From the NCBI GenBank assembly GCA_965243525.1, contig OZ251568.1:124001-188000 (forward strand): 64,000 bases of DNA. Direction: 5' to 3'. Position 1 is the stretch's first letter. The number at the start of each line of letters is the position of its first letter. A program made the translations under genes and the position numbers. The notes below the pieces were generated by a model. It did no database searches, was not told the DNA's origin, and worked only from the letters and a program-made list of their open reading frames with translations. The DNA is from WTKD01 sp965243525. GTDB lineage: Bacteria; Spirochaetota; Spirochaetia; WTKD01. Positions 60,005 to 64,000 of the stretch are shown one piece after another.

Positions 60005-60604
60005 ATGTTTTTATTACCAGATCTGCCCTATGCATACAATGCATTGGAGCCATATATCGATGAACAAACCATGCGAATCCATCATGACAAACACCATGCT
60101 GGGTATGTTGCAAAGTTGAATGCCGCTCTTGAGGGGAAAAAACACGCCGATTCTGTTTTGGCTGTGTTAAAAAACCTCTCTGACCTCCCTTCGGACATTC
60201 AAACAGCAGTGAAAAACAACGGTGGTGGACATGCAAACCACAGCCTTTTTTGGAACATAATGGGACCTAATGCTGGAGGAAGACCGAGTGGTCCTCTTGC
60301 CACAGCGATCGATCAAAATTTTGGATCCTTTGAGGCATTTACAGAGGCATTTAACACTGCGGCCGCAACGCGTTTTGGAAGTGGTTGGGCATGGCTAGTT
60401 CTTGATGATGAAAAACTAGCAGTTATGAGTACTGCAAATCAAGATAACCCCATCCTTGAAGGAAAGACAGCTATTCTTGGACTAGATGTTTGGGAGCACG
60501 CCTATTATCTCTTGTATCAAAACAGACGTCCTGACTATATCAAGAATTTCTTTGCGGTCATCGACTGGAACAAAGTAGGCGAGCAGTTTAATGCCTTGCT
60601 CTAA
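60005..60604 (+). CDS. sodA: Superoxide dismutase, Mn-type
   Basis: The 199-residue Fe/Mn SOD has all four metal ligands: His in MRIHHDKHH, His in GGHANHSLFW, Asp and His in GLDVWEHAYY. GGGHANHS (Gly instead of the Gln of Fe enzymes) and STANQDNPI (Gln in the second domain) point to manganese as preferred metal. No signal peptide, so cytoplasmic. GGAG lies 8-9 nt before the ATG. The start is preceded by a promoter with overlapping dyads, suggesting tight control. Followed closely by the convergent tgt. Confidence 0.95.
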   Translation: MFLLPDLPYAYNALEPYIDEQTMRIHHDKHHAGYVAKLNAALEGKKHADSVLAVLKNLSDLPSDIQTAVKNNGGGHANHSLFWNIMGPNAGGRPSGPLATAIDQNFGSFEAFTEAFNTAAATRFGSGWAWLVLDDEKLAVMSTANQDNPILEGKTAILGLDVWEHAYYLLYQNRRPDYIKNFFAVIDWNKVGEQFNALL

Positions 60605-60617
60605 GATAATGCGCTTT

Positions 60618-61760
60618 TCATGACATTGCACCTCGTGAGAAGCGTTTCAAGGTTTCTTTCGAAAAATCATCGAATCTATTTTCCTTGATTGATTCTCGCA
60701 TTGCATGACAAAATTCAGCCATGAACCGAAGGTTCACCTGGGTAGCAATCATTGCTGCGAGTATTTCTTTTGCCTTAAACAGATGGTGCAAATAAGCATA
60801 GGTATAGCCTTGTTTTTCAGGATACAAAGTTGGAAGTATCCGCTGATCGCTTGCATAGCGAGCATTGCGTATGTTTACCCTCCCCTCATGCGTGAGCAGC
60901 TGCGCGTTTCGGGCACATCGCGTTGGATAGACTGAATCGAATATATCGATCCCATTTCGAACAGCCTGTACGATAAAATCAGGACTGCCAATGCCAAGAA
61001 CATAATGCACCCGCTGCGAGTCAAGCCGCGGCGCGAGATATTCCAGTTGATCGGTAAATTCTTGAAGAGATTCCCCCACAGCCAGCCCCCCTATCGCTAT
61101 GCCCTCAAAGGGCAGGGATTGGATAAATTCAGCACTCTGTTTTCGTAAATCTTCGTAGAATCCGCCTTGAATAATTCCAAATTGATTGATTGTCCAAGAA
61201 CATTCTGTGTTAATTGCCTCAAAATGACTCCGAGCTCGCTGTGCCCATTGATGCGTATGCAGCATTGCCTTATTGGCCTCTTCATAAGAGATGTTCGGCG
61301 GAGTGCAGATATCTAGAACCATCTGTATATCGCTTTTCAAAGTATGCTGAAAGGAAACAACATTCTCAGGGGTGAACATATGACGAGATCCATCGATATG
61401 CGAGTGAAAAGATACTCCCTCTTCTGAAATTGTTCGCAGTTTTTCCAGGCTCATCACCTGGAATCCTCCAGAATCGGTTAAAATTGCGTTATCCCAGTGT
61501 ATGAATTCGTGAAGTGAGCCATGTGCATCGATGATCTCTTTTCCTGGTCGCAGATAGAGATGATAGGCATTCCCCAGAATCAAGGCATAGCCAAGCCTTG
61601 CTAGGTCTTTGAGTTCAATTGCCTTGACTGTTCCTGCAGTGCCAACAGGCATAAACATTGGGGTTTCAATGTTCCGTTCGTGTAACTGAAGGCTTCCAAT
61701 GCGTGCATACGAGTGTTTTTCACGAGCAAGCTCGGTAAACAGCGCATTAGGTTGTGGCAT
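60618..61760 (-). CDS. tgt: tRNA-guanine transglycosylase without the zinc cysteines
   Basis: Tgt swaps G34 for preQ1 in tRNAs reading NAY codons. The 380-residue protein keeps LTDSGGFQVMSL with the general-base Asp (~96), IQGG, GGLAVGE, and the nucleophile Asp in FDSVYPTRCARN (~275). The C-terminal zinc site, normally CxCxxC with a distant His, is absent: the corresponding stretch is LPTLYPEKQGYT (309-320) with no cysteine, followed by the still conserved YLHHL and VNLRFMAEF. The start MPQPNAL overlaps lptG by 14 nt; the frame to 61790 would intrude further into lptG. Confidence 0.93.
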   Translation of the reverse strand: MPQPNALFTELAREKHSYARIGSLQLHERNIETPMFMPVGTAGTVKAIELKDLARLGYALILGNAYHLYLRPGKEIIDAHGSLHEFIHWDNAILTDSGGFQVMSLEKLRTISEEGVSFHSHIDGSRHMFTPENVVSFQHTLKSDIQMVLDICTPPNISYEEANKAMLHTHQWAQRARSHFEAINTECSWTINQFGIIQGGFYEDLRKQSAEFIQSLPFEGIAIGGLAVGESLQEFTDQLEYLAPRLDSQRVHYVLGIGSPDFIVQAVRNGIDIFDSVYPTRCARNAQLLTHEGRVNIRNARYASDQRILPTLYPEKQGYTYAYLHHLFKAKEILAAMIATQVNLRFMAEFCHAMRESIKENRFDDFSKETLKRFSRGAMS

Positions 61761-62829
61761 AGAAAAATAAGACGAAACTAAGCCCGCCAAAAAAGAAGGT
61801 TGAAAACCACGCTGCTATAATCGGTGTGAATATGCCTTCTGCAGCAAGGATAACATTGACAGATCCCATCACATAATATGCAACAGAGATAAACAGCGAA
61901 ATGAGTAGGCTCATAAGGACTACGTTCTTGCGAAATCTTCCTGCCAATGAGCACGAAATCAAGCAGACGATTAAAGGAGTAAGGGCAAATGAATATCGAG
62001 CATAATGCTCTGCCTTCTGCCGTTTGAACTCCGAACCTGATTCTTCCAAAATTTTCAACCATTCACTCGCCTCACTGATGGTTAATTCATCGATTTTTTT
62101 GCTTCTTCGTTGAAAAGCGCTGGGATTTATTGAAAAATCAGAGTCTTGCAGTGTTAGTTTTCGTTCAATCTGTATATCTTCCGGTGAGACAAAAGAATAG
62201 ATGATAATTCCCTCCATGTCCCACGAGTTTGTTTCAGTGTTCCAAACCGATTTTTCGACATCAAGCCTTCGCTGAAAATCAAGGTTATCATCAAGATCAA
62301 CAATGATGAGGTCGCTGAGCGTTTTTTCAAGGTCGTTGTAATAATCAGCATAGTAAATACGCTTTCCCTGCTTGCTGCGTACTGCAACATTGTTTGCATT
62401 ATAGTTTCTGCTGCGGAACGTAAGCTCTTCAGAACGTTTGTTCTTTTCGGTAAACGTGGGAATGACCACTTTTTCCTCAAAAACAAATGAGAATATGCTC
62501 AATGCTAGGCCAAAAAGTACAACAGGCGCAGTAAATCGATAGAGCGATTGCCCGATCGAAAACACGATTATCAGTTCATTGCTTGCATAGAAATTTGAAA
62601 TAAGAAAAGAGGTTGAAAAAAGACAGGCAATCGGGAGGGAATAAGAAATGCTCTTGGGCAAATACAGCCATTGCACGTAAATAATTTCTTTGAATCCAAC
62701 GCCTTCGTTCTGATATTGCACTAAATTTGAAAATAAATCGATAACTTCGATCAATAATGCAAAAAAGGCAAGAGAAACGATGAACATCGGGATTAAACTT
62801 CTAATTGTTAAAAGACCTAATTGTTTCAT
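61747..62829 (-). CDS. LPS-export permease, LptG-like (LptF/LptG family)
   Basis: LptF/G form the inner-membrane part of the LptB2FG transporter that moves lipopolysaccharide or related glycolipid. The 360-residue protein has three N-terminal transmembrane helices, a periplasmic beta-jellyroll of ~200 residues (YYADYYNDLEKTLSDLIIVDLD, WDMEGIIIYSF), and three C-terminal helices (YSFALTPLIVCLISCSLAGRFRK with the family's conserved Gly/Arg). Its ATG overlaps the previous gene's TGA (ATGA). As the second of two such genes it is taken as LptG, but order alone does not prove it. Confidence 0.85.
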   Translation of the reverse strand: MKQLGLLTIRSLIPMFIVSLAFFALLIEVIDLFSNLVQYQNEGVGFKEIIYVQWLYLPKSISYSLPIACLFSTSFLISNFYASNELIIVFSIGQSLYRFTAPVVLFGLALSIFSFVFEEKVVIPTFTEKNKRSEELTFRSRNYNANNVAVRSKQGKRIYYADYYNDLEKTLSDLIIVDLDDNLDFQRRLDVEKSVWNTETNSWDMEGIIIYSFVSPEDIQIERKLTLQDSDFSINPSAFQRRSKKIDELTISEASEWLKILEESGSEFKRQKAEHYARYSFALTPLIVCLISCSLAGRFRKNVVLMSLLISLFISVAYYVMGSVNVILAAEGIFTPIIAAWFSTFFFGGLSFVLFFYATT

Positions 62830-64000
62830 TTTCCAAGTTTTCGATAAAATGCAATTATTCCTGCAATAAGAACGAGTATATTTGGTGTCCACATCGCAAT
62901 GAAGGGATTAACCAACGAAGTTGCTGTGCCAAAGGACTGTCCGGTAACTAGTATTCCCCAATATATTCCCGATATCAACAAGCCAAGTCCAAATCCTACT
63001 GATTTTCCACTTCTAACTGAAAAATGGCCTAGAGGAAAGGATAAAAATATGAAAAACAATGATGCGAAAGGAATGGAGTATTTCTTTTGGTATTCAATTT
63101 TGTAAAGCCGCAATGAAAAATCGTCTGGGCTACCTCTGTTAACATCTCGATAATTCTCATATTGAGATTCTAAGGATGTAGTGTTAGCTTTTGTATGGAG
63201 TATTGTAACCCCCAACGTTGCTTTTTCACGATTTATTTCTCTTGCATAAAGTTCCTCGGCACTCTGAAGAACAGCTTCTTTTTCTTGGATTTTTTCCAAT
63301 ACATCACCACTGCTCATCTCTCGTGGAGAGGGGTTCCGAATTGAGGAAGAGGCAATATCACTGAATAAAAAATTGTATTGCAATTGTTCTGCTTGAATAT
63401 GATCATAATGCTCTTGGATATCACGTTTTGGAGCATGGATTTCAACATCATGCAAAAGAATGCTCACAACATTTGTATCTGCACTAGTAGATTTCAATTC
63501 TCCTCCTTTTGCGCCAATGACACGTAGGTCACCGTTTTCATTAGGGCCAACGATAAACAACGAATCAAATCGACCATCAACATAATCACCAGTAATGATG
63601 ATGTCATCTTGGTAGGTTTTAACTGAATATGGTTGCAGCTCCAATTCGGGGTTGCTAAAAAATAAATCGATATACAGATTGACAAAACGATAGGTTCCTA
63701 CGGGAAGCAAATAATCATTCACGAAAAATGAAAACACCGAGATCAAGGCGCCCAATGTGAGAAAAGGAATAAATGTCAACGAAATCGGAAATCCCGTCGC
63801 TCGGAGCGATATTATCTCGTGTTGCGATGAGAGATTCCCCACGGCCATAAGACAGCCAACGAGACTTGCAAACGGAGCAGCGAGTGAAATAACAGTAGGA
63901 AGTGCATAGAAAATCAGCTGAATCATTCCCCAAAGTGGAATATTGCTCAGCAATGCCTCTTCAGCGAGCAAGAGGATCTGATTCACAAAGAAGATAAAGA
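62826..64000 (-). CDS. LPS-export permease, LptF-like, N-terminus outside window
   Basis: The frame is open to the right edge with in-frame residues FIFF before the GTG at 63986, and the first transmembrane helix is incomplete, so the true start lies beyond 64000. The visible part has helices 2-3 (PTVISLAAPFASLVGCLMAVGNLSSQHEIISLRATG, in pieces: family signature S-x-E-I/L-x-x-L-R-A-x-G), a periplasmic domain of ~200 residues with a coiled-coil insertion (KIQEKEAVLQSAEELYA), and C-terminal helices ending FYRKLGK. Followed by LptG-like and tgt in one minus operon. Confidence 0.85.
   Translation of the reverse strand, partial: FIFFVNQILLLAEEALLSNIPLWGMIQLIFYALPTVISLAAPFASLVGCLMAVGNLSSQHEIISLRATGFPISLTFIPFLTLGALISVFSFFVNDYLLPVGTYRFVNLYIDLFFSNPELELQPYSVKTYQDDIIITGDYVDGRFDSLFIVGPNENGDLRVIGAKGGELKSTSADTNVVSILLHDVEIHAPKRDIQEHYDHIQAEQLQYNFLFSDIASSSIRNPSPREMSSGDVLEKIQEKEAVLQSAEELYAREINREKATLGVTILHTKANTTSLESQYENYRDVNRGSPDDFSLRLYKIEYQKKYSIPFASLFFIFLSFPLGHFSVRSGKSVGFGLGLLISGIYWGILVTGQSFGTATSLVNPFIAMWTPNILVLIAGIIAFYRKLGK

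Overview
The window reads as a chromosomal segment of a free-living or host-associated spirochaete (Spirochaetota, Treponema/Spirochaeta-like), with moderate to low GC. Supporting signs: a GreA domain fused to a ~700-residue helical N-terminal region (a spirochaete arrangement), two tandem EF-G genes, many lipoproteins with relaxed lipoboxes (LIGC, FFSC, LSSC), LptF/LptG, TPR- and HEAT-repeat envelope proteins, and the gene run recA-folK-scpAB-rsuA-cmk-rpsA. No phage, insertion sequence or CRISPR array is visible. The species cannot be named from the sequence.

Layout. 1-1758: truncated lipoprotein behind a beta-barrel outer-membrane protein (minus). 1850-8240: folD-purH (purine/one-carbon) running into LCP cell-wall protein, LapA-like and SPOR-domain genes (plus). 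8215-13537: minus lipoprotein, purA, and the divergent pair trmH/alkD versus crcB/methyltransferase. 13685-23093: four GLUG-repeat lipoproteins carrying different stalks, interrupted by tRNA-Asn and one periplasmic protein. 23100-31638: mfd-trmB facing two EF-G paralogues. 31704-35839: orphan DNA methyltransferase, tRNA-Val, a LexA/S24-like regulator with altered catalytic positions, a cation/Ca2+ exchanger and mazG. 35968-39745: a cluster of small lipoproteins sharing an unrecognised domain, in one case present three times. 39832-49054: a long minus gene train headed by recA and including rpsA. 49109-56958: prs, dtd/TPR/rpe (minus), then a TPR protein and the GreA fusion. 56969-64000: murJ-HEAT, sodA, and lptF-lptG-tgt, with lptF running off the right edge.

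The most notable regulatory pattern is that many operon-leading genes have a sigma70-type promoter whose -10 hexamer ends only 5-7 nt before the ATG and have no Shine-Dalgarno sequence (folD, alkD, crcB, S24-like regulator, CaCA exchanger, EF-G, prs, rpe, murJ). This predicts leaderless mRNAs, alongside other genes with clear AGGAGG-type sites. The other notable content is the two surface-lipoprotein families (GLUG with modular stalks; triple/single-domain family), a tRNA-guanine transglycosylase without its zinc cysteines, and overlapping dyads at the sodA promoter.

All functional calls rest on reading motifs by eye; no database search was run.
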